Assembly (NCBI GenBank): GCA_023431185.1 | Contig: JAEYXS010000049.1 | Span: 4,988-68,987 of the forward strand | Direction: 5' to 3' | DNA length: 64,000 nucleotides | DNA from: Verrucomicrobiota bacterium | GTDB lineage: Bacteria; Verrucomicrobiota; Verrucomicrobiia; Limisphaerales; JAEYXS01 | In this document: positions 18,755 through 27,491 of the stretch, one piece after another | Layout: every line of letters starts with the position of its first letter | Numbering within the stretch: position 1 is the stretch's first letter | Translations under genes and position numbers: made by a program | The notes under the pieces: generated by a model | What the model saw: the letters and a program-made list of their open reading frames with translations, nothing else | Told to the model about the DNA's origin: nothing | Databases searched by the model: none

Positions 18755-19519
18755 GATGATGCGGTACCAGCCGAAGGCCTCGAACGTCCGCGTCTGCACG
18801 AACTTCAAGAGCCACTTCACGGTGATGAAGGCGGTGATGGTGGCGGTGGCAAAGCCGAGCGCGAAGAGCAGCCAGTCCACCGAGCCCAGACCTTCTTTGG
18901 TGACGTGTTTCACAGCGCTCAAGCCGCCGGCCGCGATGAGCGTGGGTACGCCCAGCAGGAAGGAGAATTCGATGGCCCGCAACCGCCCCAGCCCGAGGAT
19001 CAGGGCGATGAGGATGGTGGTGCCGGAACGGGAGGCGCCGGGAAAGGCGGCGGCCACCAATTGCGCCGCCCCGATGGCGAAGGCGATGATCCACGTGATC
19101 TGGTCCGAACTCGGTTTACCGCGCAACCACCGCTCCACCGCGAGGAAGAGCACGCCGCCGATAAGTGTCGCCCAAGCCACCGGGCCGACTGATTCGGGCA
19201 GACGCATCCCGAGTTTTTTCAGGATGATACCGCCCACCGCAGTCAGGCAGAAGGCGCCGAAGAGTTTGAGCAGATAATCGAAGGTCTCCGGCTGCTGCCA
19301 GGTGCGGGCAAAGCCTTGCACGCGCTCCTTGAAATTCATGAGGACGGCCAGCACGGCCCCGCTCTGGATGCCGACGTTGAAGAATTCCGATTTGAGAAAG
19401 GGCGAACCGGCGTGCAGAAATTTTTCCACGATGAGCAGATGGCCGGTGGAGGACACGGGGAGAAACTCCGTGATGCCTTCCACGACGCCCAGAATGATAG
19501 CGGCCAGCCAATCTTGCAT
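18722..19519 (-). CDS. uppP: Undecaprenyl-diphosphatase UppP (BacA)
   Basis: UppP removes one phosphate from undecaprenyl pyrophosphate to recycle the lipid carrier for peptidoglycan and other surface polymers. The 265 residues starting MQDWLAAIILGVVEGITEF include the active-site region EGITEFLPVSSTGHL (about 14-28) and the second motif FPGASRSGTT (about 160-170), with about eight membrane helices. The frame is open 45 codons further upstream but the family start is ATG 19519. Its last 33 bases overlap, tail to tail, the end of the AsmA-like gene, so the two transcripts must be complementary at their 3' ends. Target: cell wall synthesis; resistance to bacitracin is a known family trait. Confidence 0.96.
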   Translation of the reverse strand: MQDWLAAIILGVVEGITEFLPVSSTGHLLIVEKFLHAGSPFLKSEFFNVGIQSGAVLAVLMNFKERVQGFARTWQQPETFDYLLKLFGAFCLTAVGGIILKKLGMRLPESVGPVAWATLIGGVLFLAVERWLRGKPSSDQITWIIAFAIGAAQLVAAAFPGASRSGTTILIALILGLGRLRAIEFSFLLGVPTLIAAGGLSAVKHVTKEGLGSVDWLLFALGFATATITAFITVKWLLKFVQTRTFEAFGWYRIILGIALLLLFR

Positions 19520-19849
19520 GGGGACTCTTAGACGGGAAAAGGGCGGCGGGCACAAGGAAACAATCTGGCTGGTTTGCTTCAAAGGGCCAGACGTGCGAGT
19601 GATAAGCGATTGGTTTCGTCCAAGTTGCTGATAGCCAGTGGTTAGCTGCGTCAAAGCGGGGTCAATGAATGGGGATGACTGATGCTAGGTTTGAATTCTA
19701 GGCGGGATTTCCCGTCCAAACCAGCCGCACGAAGTGCCGGAGCAGGTGGAACAACCCGATTTTGTCTCTGGACGCGCTGGGGTTGGTTGGGTAGAAAAGC
19801 CGCTCTTTGCCGTTCCGCTGCCCGTCAATGGAACTTTGTGCCAGTTGCC
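19520..19849. other. Divergent intergenic region between uppP and the propeller gene
   Basis: A 330-base region that should contain the promoters of both divergent genes. The forward frame of the next gene is open through most of it, but the encoded peptide is arginine- and tryptophan-rich without similarity I can recognise. I see no convincing -35/-10 pair, repeat or RNA gene here. Confidence 0.4.
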
Positions 19850-22228
19850 ATGTATAATAATATGAACGTGTTGACCCGAGTTTGCGCCGCCGTATGCGCC
19901 CTGTCCGTGCTGACTTTGACCGCCCAAGAGCAGCCAAAGGCCAAGGCGAAGGCGAAATCTTGGAAGGAGACCAAGAACGCGGTGTTGCAGGATGACTTTC
20001 CTTACACGAAGGCGTGCATCGGCGCGAAGTTCCCGGCGAACAATGACGCGGACAAGGGCATCGCGCTCATCCTGGGCAATGAAGCGTTCGCGTGCTTCGA
20101 CATGGATCTGCTGCGGGTCTCGGCGTTGTGGACGGGTGGTTATATCACGCCCGTCGGGGTGACCTTCAACGGGTCGCATGGCGGGCATCCGAGCATCGCG
20201 GGTGAGCAGCAGCTCGGCACGCCGGCTCTGCCCGGCTGGTCCACGGATGGGGCGTTCAAAGATCCGCGCTCCGAGCCGTATGGTCCGTTGCCGAAGGAAA
20301 TGGGCCGCTACAAGGGCTTGTATGTCGTGGGCATGGACGTGGTGCTGACGTACGACGTTTTCGGCTCCGATGTGGTGGAGCAGATCACCAGTGTGGAGAA
20401 AGATGGCGCGACGGGTTTCGTCCGCACGCTGAAGCTGGACAAGACGCAGAGCGCGCTGGTGCATCTCGTCGCCGAAGTGCCGGAAGGCAAAGGCAAGATC
20501 GAGAACGGTGAAGCGATCGTGGAAGCTGCGAACGGCGTGGTGACTCGCATCGCGCTGGGTGGCGCGCCGAAGGGTGCGGCACTGGAGATCGCGAACAATA
20601 ATCGCGTGGTGCTGAAGCTCGCGAAGGGCACGTCCGGATTGTTCAAGCTCGTGATGTGGCGCGGGAATGCGGCGGATAGCGCGAAGTTCACCGGATTGGT
20701 CGCGGGCAAGCCGCAAATCGTGGATTACGCCAAGGGCGGTGCCGCGCGCTGGCCGGAAGTGGTGACTACCAAGGGTGCGCTTGGCACGAGTGCGACGCCC
20801 GATGGTGCTTACACCATGGACAGTCTCACGCCGCCGTTCGAGAATCCCTGGAAGCGTCGTGTGCGTTTTGGCGGGTTTGATTTCTTCAAAGACGGCAAGA
20901 GCGCCGCGCTCAGCACGTGGGATGGCGATGTGTGGGTCGTGACGGGCATCGATGACAAGCTGGAGAATCTGCAATGGCGCCGGTTCGCCTCCGGCGGTTT
21001 CGAGACGCTCGGTTTGAAGATCGTGAATGACGTGATCTATACCTCGGGTCGCGATGAGATCACGCGTTATGTGGATGTGAATAAGGATGGCGAAGCGGAT
21101 TACTACGAGAGCTTCAACAACGACATCACGTCGTCGCCGGGCTTCCATGAGTTCACGTTCGACTTGCAGACGGACAAGCAGGGGAATTTCTACTTCGCCA
21201 AGGCCGCGCCGGTGCGTGGTGGTGGCCGCGGGTTCGGTGGCGGTGGTGGCAATGGCGAGATCAGCGCCAGCGCGGGCACGCTCATGAAGGTGTCCAAGGA
21301 CGGCAAGAAGTATGAAGTGGTGGCGACCGGTTTCCGCGCGCCCAATGGCATCGGCGTGGGCCCGAACGGCGAACTGACGACCGGCGACAACGAAGGCACG
21401 TTCGTGGCGGCCTGCCCGGTGAACTGGGTGAAGCCTGGCGGTTTCTACGGTGTGGAAGATACGGCGCATAAGTCACCCTTGCCGCAGCGCGATCCGCCGC
21501 TGTGCTGGCTCTCGCATCGTGAGTTCGACAATTCCGGTGGCGGCCAGGTCTGGGTGACGAGCGAGAAGTGGGGACCGTTCGCCGGTGAGCTGTTGCACAT
21601 GTCCTATGGCAAGAGTTCACTCAACCTGGTGATGCGCGATATGACGGGCAAGACGCCACAAGGTGCGGTGATCCAGTTGCCGCTGCGCTTTACGTCCTCT
21701 GCGATGCGCGCGCGGTTCAGCCCGCTCGATGGCCAGCTCTATGTGGCCGGTCTGCGCGGCTGGCAGACGAGCGCGGCAAAGGACGCGGGCTTGGATCGCG
21801 TGCGTTACACGGGCAAGCCGGTTTATTCTGTCGCGGCCACGAAGGTGGACAAGGCCGGGGTGCATCTGACCTTCACGCAGCCGCTCGATCCGAAGGACGC
21901 GACCGATCCGCAGAACTATTCCATCCAGCAATGGAATTACCTGATGAAGTTCGGCACGGACAAGGTCGTGAACGGCAAAATCACGCGTGGTGAGGCGAAC
22001 CAGGCGAACTACGGCGGCCATGAAGTTTCGCGCGATGACGAGTTCAAGCCGGGCCGCGAAGCCGTGGAAGTGAAGAGCGCGAAGCTCTCGGCCGACGGCA
22101 AGACGGTGACGCTGGAATTCGCCGACCTGAAGCCGGTGAACCAGATGTTGATCAAGTTCAACCTCGGCACGAAGGACGGGCAGTTCATCAAGCAGGATGT
22201 GCTGCAGACGATCAACGAAGTGAAGTGA
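19850..22228 (+). CDS. Secreted DUF6797-type / sugar-dehydrogenase-like beta-propeller protein
   Basis: A 792-residue secreted protein. The best start is ATG 19850 or 19862, giving the signal peptide MNVLTRVCAAVCALSVLTLTAQ; the frame before it is leader DNA. The N-terminal third resembles DUF6797, which accompanies haem-binding proteins in Planctomycetes/Verrucomicrobia (ACFDMDLLRVSALWTGGY, FNGSHGGHPSIAG). The middle and C-terminal parts resemble PQQ-type sugar dehydrogenase propellers (GFRAPNGIGVGPNGELTTGDNEG, KPGGFYG). A glycine-rich loop (GGGRGFGGGGG) interrupts one blade. There is no CxxCH haem motif in this protein. It is followed by a five-haem cytochrome gene, a likely electron acceptor, so oxidation of a carbohydrate or alcohol in the periplasm is a reasonable inference. 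Confidence 0.82.
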   Translation: MYNNMNVLTRVCAAVCALSVLTLTAQEQPKAKAKAKSWKETKNAVLQDDFPYTKACIGAKFPANNDADKGIALILGNEAFACFDMDLLRVSALWTGGYITPVGVTFNGSHGGHPSIAGEQQLGTPALPGWSTDGAFKDPRSEPYGPLPKEMGRYKGLYVVGMDVVLTYDVFGSDVVEQITSVEKDGATGFVRTLKLDKTQSALVHLVAEVPEGKGKIENGEAIVEAANGVVTRIALGGAPKGAALEIANNNRVVLKLAKGTSGLFKLVMWRGNAADSAKFTGLVAGKPQIVDYAKGGAARWPEVVTTKGALGTSATPDGAYTMDSLTPPFENPWKRRVRFGGFDFFKDGKSAALSTWDGDVWVVTGIDDKLENLQWRRFASGGFETLGLKIVNDVIYTSGRDEITRYVDVNKDGEADYYESFNNDITSSPGFHEFTFDLQTDKQGNFYFAKAAPVRGGGRGFGGGGGNGEISASAGTLMKVSKDGKKYEVVATGFRAPNGIGVGPNGELTTGDNEGTFVAACPVNWVKPGGFYGVEDTAHKSPLPQRDPPLCWLSHREFDNSGGGQVWVTSEKWGPFAGELLHMSYGKSSLNLVMRDMTGKTPQGAVIQLPLRFTSSAMRARFSPLDGQLYVAGLRGWQTSAAKDAGLDRVRYTGKPVYSVAATKVDKAGVHLTFTQPLDPKDATDPQNYSIQQWNYLMKFGTDKVVNGKITRGEANQANYGGHEVSRDDEFKPGREAVEVKSAKLSADGKTVTLEFADLKPVNQMLIKFNLGTKDGQFIKQDVLQTINEVK

Positions 22229-22262
22229 CCCGTGCTCTTTGCGCGATGAGTGATTGGGAATT

Positions 22263-22434
22263 CCCTTCCCCCTCACCCTGGCCCTCTCCCTCAGGGAGAG
22301 GGAACAGCTGGCGGACATGGTTGTGATAGATAATAGTTACGGTGAATACTACCGCCCTTGGCGGGCGAGCGAGCCAGCGGCGGCCAGATGGTTCACCATC
22401 TCCCTTGGGGAGAGGGTCGGGGTGAGGGGGAAGG
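22263..22434. repeat. REP-like inverted pair, arrangement (+)(-)
   Basis: The unit is a CCCTCACCCTGgCCCTCTCC-type box followed by a palindrome GGGAGAGGG. One copy lies forward at 22263-22302 and one in reverse at 22397-22434, separated by about 95 unique bases, within the 340-base gap between the propeller gene and the cytochrome gene. It is non-coding; short open frames across it are artefacts. The same unit recurs at 32151-32279 with the opposite arrangement. Confidence 0.85.
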
Positions 22435-22568
22435 CGGCGTCCTTCTTTCCAGCGGGTTGATTGATTTTTGGACGGCGGTGAAGCGCTACCGGAGCTTGGC
22501 CGTCGAATATATAACGGAAAACGAAAACGGAACCGCACACATGCACGCGGTCCCACTGAAATAATCGC

Positions 22569-24542
22569 ATGAAGTTCGTGATGACATTGAAGCAGACATT
22601 GTGGCTTGCCTTGGCCCTGTTCACTGTGGTGCAAGGAAACGTGACCGCCCAGGACGCGCCGAAGACCGCGCCCGGCCTGATGGTGACCTACACTGCCGAC
22701 GGCGTCTCGGACACCACCACCGCGCAAAATGCCTGGCTCTACACGGAGGCTGGCAAGCCGGTGAGCCCGTTCCTGAACCCGGGCAAGTTCACCGCCACGT
22801 GGGACGGCTTCATCTCCGTGGACTTGCGTGACAACTATACCTTCAAGGCCGAAGTGAACGGCACCGTGAAGATCGAAGTGAACACGAACGTGGTGCTCGA
22901 AGCCAGGGTGACGAACGGTGTCACCGAACCGAGCCAGCGTACGCGCCTGAACAAAGGGCTCAACCCCATCAAGGTGACTTACACCGCGCCTGATTCGGGT
23001 GATGCGTATCTGCGCCTGCAATGGTCCTCGCCGGATTTCGCGTTCGAGCCCATCCAGGTCGGTGTGCTGAGCCACACACCGGGTGACGCTGCTTTGGTCA
23101 AGGGCACCCAGTTCCGCCTCGGTCGCGAGTTGTTCCTCGAGAGCCGGTGCGTGAAATGCCATGTCGGTCCGAATCCCGCGATGTTGCCCGACCTCGCGCT
23201 GGATGCGCCGGATTTCAAGGGCATCGGTTCCCGTCGTAACTTCGACTGGCTCGCGCACTGGATCGAGAATCCGAAAGCCAGCCGCGCGCTGGCGCAGATG
23301 CCGAAGATGGTGCATGGCCCCACGGCCAAGGCGGATGCGGAAGCGATGGCCGCGTATCTCGCATCCTTGAAGGACGCCTCTCCCGCCGGAACCGATCCGG
23401 CGGCGGATCTCGCGGTGAGGGGCGGGAAATTGTTTGAGAGCCTGCATTGCACGGCCTGCCACATCTCGCCAACGGACGAAAAGGCGGACCCGAAGAAGCT
23501 CGCCCTCAAGCAGGTGAAACAGAAGTTTGCCCCGGGCGATCTGGTCAAGTTCCTGCAGAAGCCCACGGAACATTATGAGTGGATCCGCATGCCGAATTTC
23601 CATCTGAAGCCGGAAGAGGCGAATGAACTGGCGGCCTTCCTGTTCGCCAAGGCGGACGCGGTGAACAACCGTCCGGCTCCCACGGCGGAGGTCATCGCGC
23701 GCGGCAAACAGCTCGTCACCACGGTGGGTTGCTTGAACTGCCACAGCGGCACGGACAACAATCAGTTCGTGGGCAAACGGTTTGGCGAACTCGCCGCGGA
23801 CAAGTGGACGCAGGGCTGCCTCTCCGAGACGGAGACTGGCAAGGCACCGTTCTTTAGTTTCACGAAAGAAGAGCGTGCCGCGCTGCAGGCCTTTGCGCAG
23901 ACGGATCGCACTTCGCTCAAACGCCATGTGCCGGCGGAGTTCGCCGAACGGCAGACGCGCAATCTGAATTGCACCGAGTGCCACGGCAAACTCGAGGGCT
24001 TCCCGGTGTTCAGCGTGCTCGGCGGCAAGCTCAAGCCCGAGTGGGCTGCGCGCTTCATCGCGGGCGAAGTGGAGTACAAGCCGCGTCCGTGGATCGAGGC
24101 GCGCATGCCGGGCTTCCCGAAGTATGGTGAAGCGGTGGCGCATGGGCTGGCCGCGCAACATGGTCTCCCGGCGAAGACGCCCGCGGAGCCGCCCATCGAC
24201 AAGGAAGCCGCTGAGATCGGTCGTCAACTCGTGGGCACGGATGGTGGGTTCTCCTGCATCGCGTGCCATGCCATCGGCAAGCTCGGGGCCACGCAGGTCT
24301 TCGAGAGCGCGGGCATCAACCTCGCCTACACGGGTGAGCGTCTGTTGCCGTCCTTCTATCATCGCTGGTTGCTGAGCCCGTTGCGCATCGATCCACAGAC
24401 GAAGATGCCGGTCTATTTCGATCAGGGACAAAGTCCGCTGACGGACACTTTGGGCGGCAGTGCGGACAAACAGATCCAAGCGCTATGGGAATACATCCGC
24501 CAGGGCAAGGACATGCCCATGCCGAAGGATGCGCAGCCTTGA
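22569..24542 (+). CDS. Secreted five-haem cytochrome c with N-terminal PA14 domain
   Basis: A 657-residue protein with a signal peptide (about residues 1-27, ending VTAQ). Residues ~35-165 look like a PA14 carbohydrate-binding-type domain (TWDGFISVDLRDNYTFKAEVNGTVKIEVN, LRLQWSSPDF). Five CxxCH haem-attachment motifs follow, at about 194-198, 294-298, 388-392, 468-472 and 563-567. The methionines in MPKM, RMPNF, RMPGF and KMPVYF could be axial ligands of class I-type haems. The PA14 plus cytochrome combination is characteristic of Planctomycetes-Verrucomicrobia. It lies downstream of the dehydrogenase-like gene and upstream of the EEP and DUF1080 genes, and probably carries electrons from periplasmic oxidation towards the respiratory chain (inference). 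Confidence 0.88.
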   Translation: MKFVMTLKQTLWLALALFTVVQGNVTAQDAPKTAPGLMVTYTADGVSDTTTAQNAWLYTEAGKPVSPFLNPGKFTATWDGFISVDLRDNYTFKAEVNGTVKIEVNTNVVLEARVTNGVTEPSQRTRLNKGLNPIKVTYTAPDSGDAYLRLQWSSPDFAFEPIQVGVLSHTPGDAALVKGTQFRLGRELFLESRCVKCHVGPNPAMLPDLALDAPDFKGIGSRRNFDWLAHWIENPKASRALAQMPKMVHGPTAKADAEAMAAYLASLKDASPAGTDPAADLAVRGGKLFESLHCTACHISPTDEKADPKKLALKQVKQKFAPGDLVKFLQKPTEHYEWIRMPNFHLKPEEANELAAFLFAKADAVNNRPAPTAEVIARGKQLVTTVGCLNCHSGTDNNQFVGKRFGELAADKWTQGCLSETETGKAPFFSFTKEERAALQAFAQTDRTSLKRHVPAEFAERQTRNLNCTECHGKLEGFPVFSVLGGKLKPEWAARFIAGEVEYKPRPWIEARMPGFPKYGEAVAHGLAAQHGLPAKTPAEPPIDKEAAEIGRQLVGTDGGFSCIACHAIGKLGATQVFESAGINLAYTGERLLPSFYHRWLLSPLRIDPQTKMPVYFDQGQSPLTDTLGGSADKQIQALWEYIRQGKDMPMPKDAQP

Positions 24543-24550
24543 TGTTTTAA

Positions 24551-24580
24551 CCACAGATGGACATAGATAAACACAGATGA
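24551..24580. repeat. Three 10-bp CACAGATGGA-type repeats spanning a start codon
   Basis: The units CCACAGATGG, ACATAGATAA and ACACAGATGA lie back to back. The third contains ATG 24577, the apparent start of the next gene. A related sequence overlaps the start of the DUF4340 gene at 13721-13745. Confidence 0.65.
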
Positions 24581-25461
24581 TGGAACACCGCCGCCAATTC
24601 CTGTTGTTATCGCTCATCGCGTTCGTGTTTCTGCCTGTTGCTGCATTGAAGGCAGCGGCAGCGGAGACGAACACGCTGAATGTGATGACGTATAATGTGC
24701 GGTATGCCGGGTACAAACCGCCGAACGCATGGCCGGACCGGCGGCCGATCCTCGCCGAATGTATCCGCAGCCTGCAGCCCGACATCATGGGCACGCAGGA
24801 GGGCGTGTATCAGCAGATCAAGGACATGGCGGTGGACCTGCCGGAGTATCGCTGGATCGGCACGGGCCGCGATGGCGGCAGCCGCGGCGAGTTCATGGCC
24901 ATCTTCTATCGTGCGGACCGCTTCGAGCCGCTGGAGTATGATCACTACTGGCTCTCCGACACACCGGAGGTCATCGGCTCTGCCACTTGGGGCAACACGA
25001 ACAAGCGCATGGTCACTTGGGTGAAGTTCCGCGATCTGCTGACGAAGCGGGAATTCTACGTGGTGAACACGCACTTCGATCATCAAGTGCAGCTCGCGCG
25101 GATGAACAGTGCCAAGCTCGTGCGCGAACGTATCAACGCCTTGAAGACCACGCTGCCGGTTTTCCTCATCGGCGATTTCAATGCGGTGGCGGGGAGCAAT
25201 CCCGCGTATGATCATTTCACCAGCGCGGAGAGCGGTTTCAAGGATTCGTGGAACACGGCCGGTAAGCGCACGGGTGAAGGGCTGGACACGTTCAACGGCT
25301 TCAAGGAGATCGGCAAGCAAGGGCGGCGTATCGACTGGATCTTGTATCGCGGACAGGTCAGGCCGCTGACGACCGAGATCGTGCCCTATGTGAAGAACGG
25401 TCAGTTCCCGAGCGATCATCATCCCTTGATCACGCGCTTTGCCTTTGAGGCGGCGCAATAA
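24577..25461 (+). CDS. Secreted endonuclease/exonuclease/phosphatase-fold hydrolase
   Basis: A 294-residue protein with a signal peptide (MMEHRRQFLLLSLIAFVFLPVAALKA). All the metal-dependent EEP-fold motifs are visible: TYNVRYAG, GTQEG (metal-binding Glu), FVVNTHFDH, GDFNA, DWILYRG and SDHHPL (catalytic Asp-His). The closest type is the secreted bacterial group annotated as endonuclease/exonuclease/phosphatase or sphingomyelinase-like. The substrate may be a phosphodiester or phospholipid rather than DNA. The start falls inside a 10-bp repeat, and two consecutive ATG codons (24577, 24580) are possible. Confidence 0.88.
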   Translation: MMEHRRQFLLLSLIAFVFLPVAALKAAAAETNTLNVMTYNVRYAGYKPPNAWPDRRPILAECIRSLQPDIMGTQEGVYQQIKDMAVDLPEYRWIGTGRDGGSRGEFMAIFYRADRFEPLEYDHYWLSDTPEVIGSATWGNTNKRMVTWVKFRDLLTKREFYVVNTHFDHQVQLARMNSAKLVRERINALKTTLPVFLIGDFNAVAGSNPAYDHFTSAESGFKDSWNTAGKRTGEGLDTFNGFKEIGKQGRRIDWILYRGQVRPLTTEIVPYVKNGQFPSDHHPLITRFAFEAAQ

Positions 25462-25509
25462 GATTGCCAGCCAGCGCCCGTTTGGAGAAATTCTGGATAC
25501 CGACTTTAT

Positions 25510-26211
25510 ATGCTTAAGAATCTGATGCTCGTTTCGGCACTGGCTTTGACCAGTTTGGTCTTTACCGCGTGCAAAACCGCCGAGTGCACCGACTGCTGCA
25601 AGCCGGAAGGCAAATGGACCGTCCTCTTCGACGGCAAGTCCACGGATGCTTTCCGCGGTTACAAGACCGAGGCTTTCCCCGGCGACAAATGGAAGGTGGA
25701 CGGCGACGCCCTGCACGTGCTCCCCGGCAAGAGCCCGGACCTGATGACCAAGGAGCAATACGAGAACTACGAACTCGAGTTCGAGTGGAAAGTCTCGCCC
25801 GGCGGCAACAGCGGCATCATCTACAACGTGCAAGAAACCGCCGGTCCCGCCTGGCACACCGGTCCGGAGATGCAGGTGCTGGATGACTCGAAGCACGGCG
25901 ACGGCAAGAACCCGAAGACCTCGGCTGGCTCGCTCTACGCCATGATCCCGCCGAATGCGGACAAAGTCTTGAAGCCCGTGGGCGAATACAACGTCGCGAA
26001 GCTCATCGTGAACAAGGGCAACGTGCAGCACTGGTTGAACGGCAAGAAGATCGTGGAATACACTTGGGGCAGCCCGGAGATCGCCGCGCTCATCCAGCAG
26101 AGCAAGTTCAAGCCGCTGCCGGAATTCATGAAGCACAGCAAGGGCTACATCGTGTTCCAGCATCACGGCGAGGAAGTCTGGTACCGTAACATCCGCATCA
26201 AGCAGCTGTAA
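25510..26211 (+). CDS. DUF1080 lipoprotein (3-keto-disaccharide hydrolase family)
   Basis: DUF1080 proteins have a laminarinase/concanavalin-like fold, and some are now assigned as 3-keto-disaccharide or 3-keto-glucoside hydrolases. The lipobox LVFTAC puts the lipidated cysteine at about residue 21, and a cysteine-rich spacer follows (CKTAECTDCC). The 233-residue protein shows the family blocks VLFDGKSTDAF, FEWKVSPGGNSGIIYNV, GPEMQVLDDSKH and GYIVFQHHGEEVWYRNIRIK. In a block with a dehydrogenase-like propeller and a multihaem cytochrome, it fits a pathway in which sugars are oxidised at C3 and then cleaved (inference). It is followed by a strong terminator. Confidence 0.9.
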   Translation: MLKNLMLVSALALTSLVFTACKTAECTDCCKPEGKWTVLFDGKSTDAFRGYKTEAFPGDKWKVDGDALHVLPGKSPDLMTKEQYENYELEFEWKVSPGGNSGIIYNVQETAGPAWHTGPEMQVLDDSKHGDGKNPKTSAGSLYAMIPPNADKVLKPVGEYNVAKLIVNKGNVQHWLNGKKIVEYTWGSPEIAALIQQSKFKPLPEFMKHSKGYIVFQHHGEEVWYRNIRIKQL

Positions 26212-26234
26212 GCGAAGCGGAGCGAATTTCAGGA

Positions 26235-26265
26235 AGCGCCCGGGCGAAGGTTCGGGCGCTTTTTG
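26235..26265 (+). terminator. Intrinsic terminator after the DUF1080 gene
   Basis: The stem AGCGCCCG (26235-26242) pairs with CGGGCGCT (26253-26260) and is followed by TTTT, 23 bases after the stop codon. It marks the 3' end of the secreted redox block. Confidence 0.85.
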
Positions 26266-26273
26266 CTTGTACG

Positions 26274-26420
26274 GGGCGCGGGTTGTCTCAACCCGCAGCA
26301 AGATGAAATAGCCAGGCAGTTCCCGAATACAAGGGGGCTCTATGCGCGCAAGCTTTTGACCTGTTTCAACCTGCTTTTGCTTAGGGAGGTTACTGCGGGT
26401 TGGGGACAACCCGCGCGCCA
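26274..26420. repeat. Inverted pair of GCGGGTTG palindromes
   Basis: The left arm at about 26274-26298 reads GGCGCGGGTTGTCTCAACCC and continues GCAG. The right arm at 26393-26420 is its near-exact reverse complement. Each arm is itself palindromic (CGGGTTG...CAACCCG). The 95-base centre has no coding signal. It sits between the terminator and the stop of pheA. A diverged half copy lies at 38186-38213. Confidence 0.75.
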
Positions 26421-26424
26421 CCAA

Positions 26425-27486
26425 CTACTCCAGATTGGGATACGAACCCAGCACCTTCACGAAGCTGCAGTGCGTGCCGAGCTGTTCCAGCGCCTTCGCG
26501 AGCTTTTTGTCATGCATGTGGCCGTCCACATCCACGAAGAAGAAATATTCCCACGCCTTGCGCTTGCTCGGGCGGGATTCGATTTTCGTCATGTTCAGCT
26601 TGTAACGGCGGAACGGAGCGAGCGCGGAGTGCAGCGCACCGGCCTTGTCCGCGATGCTGAACATGAGGCTCGTGCGATCATGGCCCGTGGACGGGCTGCA
26701 TTGGCGGCCCAACACGAGGAAGCGCGTGGCGTTCGCGGAGTTGTCCTGCACATCGTGTTCCAGCACGGGCACGTGGTATTTCTCGGCCGCCAGCACACCG
26801 GCCAGGGCCCCGGTGTTCTTCTCGGCGGCGGTCAATTCCACGGAGCGCGCATTCGATGACGTCTCGATGAGTTCCGCGTGCGGCAAGTTCTTTTGGATCC
26901 AGCCGCGGCATTGCGCGAGCGTCTGCGGGTGTACGAAGAGCTTCTTGATCTGCGCCTTCTTGCCCTTGCTCACGAGGCAGTGCGAGATGGGCAGCACGAT
27001 CTGCGAAACGATCTTCAGGTCGCTGTCCACGAACATGTCCAGCGTATGCGTCACGACGCCTTCCGTGGAGTTCTCCACCGGCACCACGCCGTAATCCGCG
27101 CGGTTCTTCGCCACTTCGCTGAAGACATCGGAGATCGTTTTTTGTGAAACGTATTTCAAGCTCGCGCCAAACCGCTGGAGGGCCGCCTGATGCGTGAAGG
27201 TCGCTTCCGGCCCGAGATACGCGATGCTCAAAGATTTCTCCAGCGAGAGCGCGCTGGACATGATCTCCCGGTAGATCGCCTGCAGGGACGTGTCCGTGAT
27301 CGGTCCGCTGTTCAGCTTGCAGATGCGCTGGAGCACCACGCGTTCGCGATGCGGCGCATAGATCTCCTCGCCGGCCTTGATCTTGATCTCGCCGATGGCC
27401 AGCACGTGTTTGGTGCGCTCGTTCAGCAGCGCCACGATCTGCGCGTCGAGCTGGTCGATTGCCTGCCGATGTTCTGAAAGGCTCAT
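26425..27486 (-). CDS. pheA: Bifunctional chorismate mutase / prephenate dehydratase (P-protein)
   Basis: This enzyme converts chorismate to prephenate and on to phenylpyruvate in phenylalanine synthesis. Its 353 residues carry three domains. The first is an AroQ-type chorismate mutase (about 1-85, LSEHRQAIDQLDAQIVALLNER). The second is prephenate dehydratase (about 90-270, YLGPEATFTHQAA, VPVENSTEGVV, NATRFLVLG). The third is a C-terminal ACT domain (about 280-353, RTSLMFSIADKAGALHSAL, KIESRPSKRKAWEYFFFVDVDGH) that gives feedback control by phenylalanine. It starts 5 bases after the scpB stop, so it is the third gene of scpA-scpB-pheA. No leader-peptide attenuator is apparent. Confidence 0.96.
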   Translation of the reverse strand: MSLSEHRQAIDQLDAQIVALLNERTKHVLAIGEIKIKAGEEIYAPHRERVVLQRICKLNSGPITDTSLQAIYREIMSSALSLEKSLSIAYLGPEATFTHQAALQRFGASLKYVSQKTISDVFSEVAKNRADYGVVPVENSTEGVVTHTLDMFVDSDLKIVSQIVLPISHCLVSKGKKAQIKKLFVHPQTLAQCRGWIQKNLPHAELIETSSNARSVELTAAEKNTGALAGVLAAEKYHVPVLEHDVQDNSANATRFLVLGRQCSPSTGHDRTSLMFSIADKAGALHSALAPFRRYKLNMTKIESRPSKRKAWEYFFFVDVDGHMHDKKLAKALEQLGTHCSFVKVLGSYPNLE

Positions 27487-27491
27487 GAAAA

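Noticed and set aside
19685..21469. 594-codon open frame antisense to the propeller gene
   Set aside because: Reverse-strand shadow of a gene with a signal peptide and family motifs; no own start signal.
22254..22564. Short open frames across the REP pair
   Set aside because: They are translations of repeat DNA in several frames, without ribosome binding sites.
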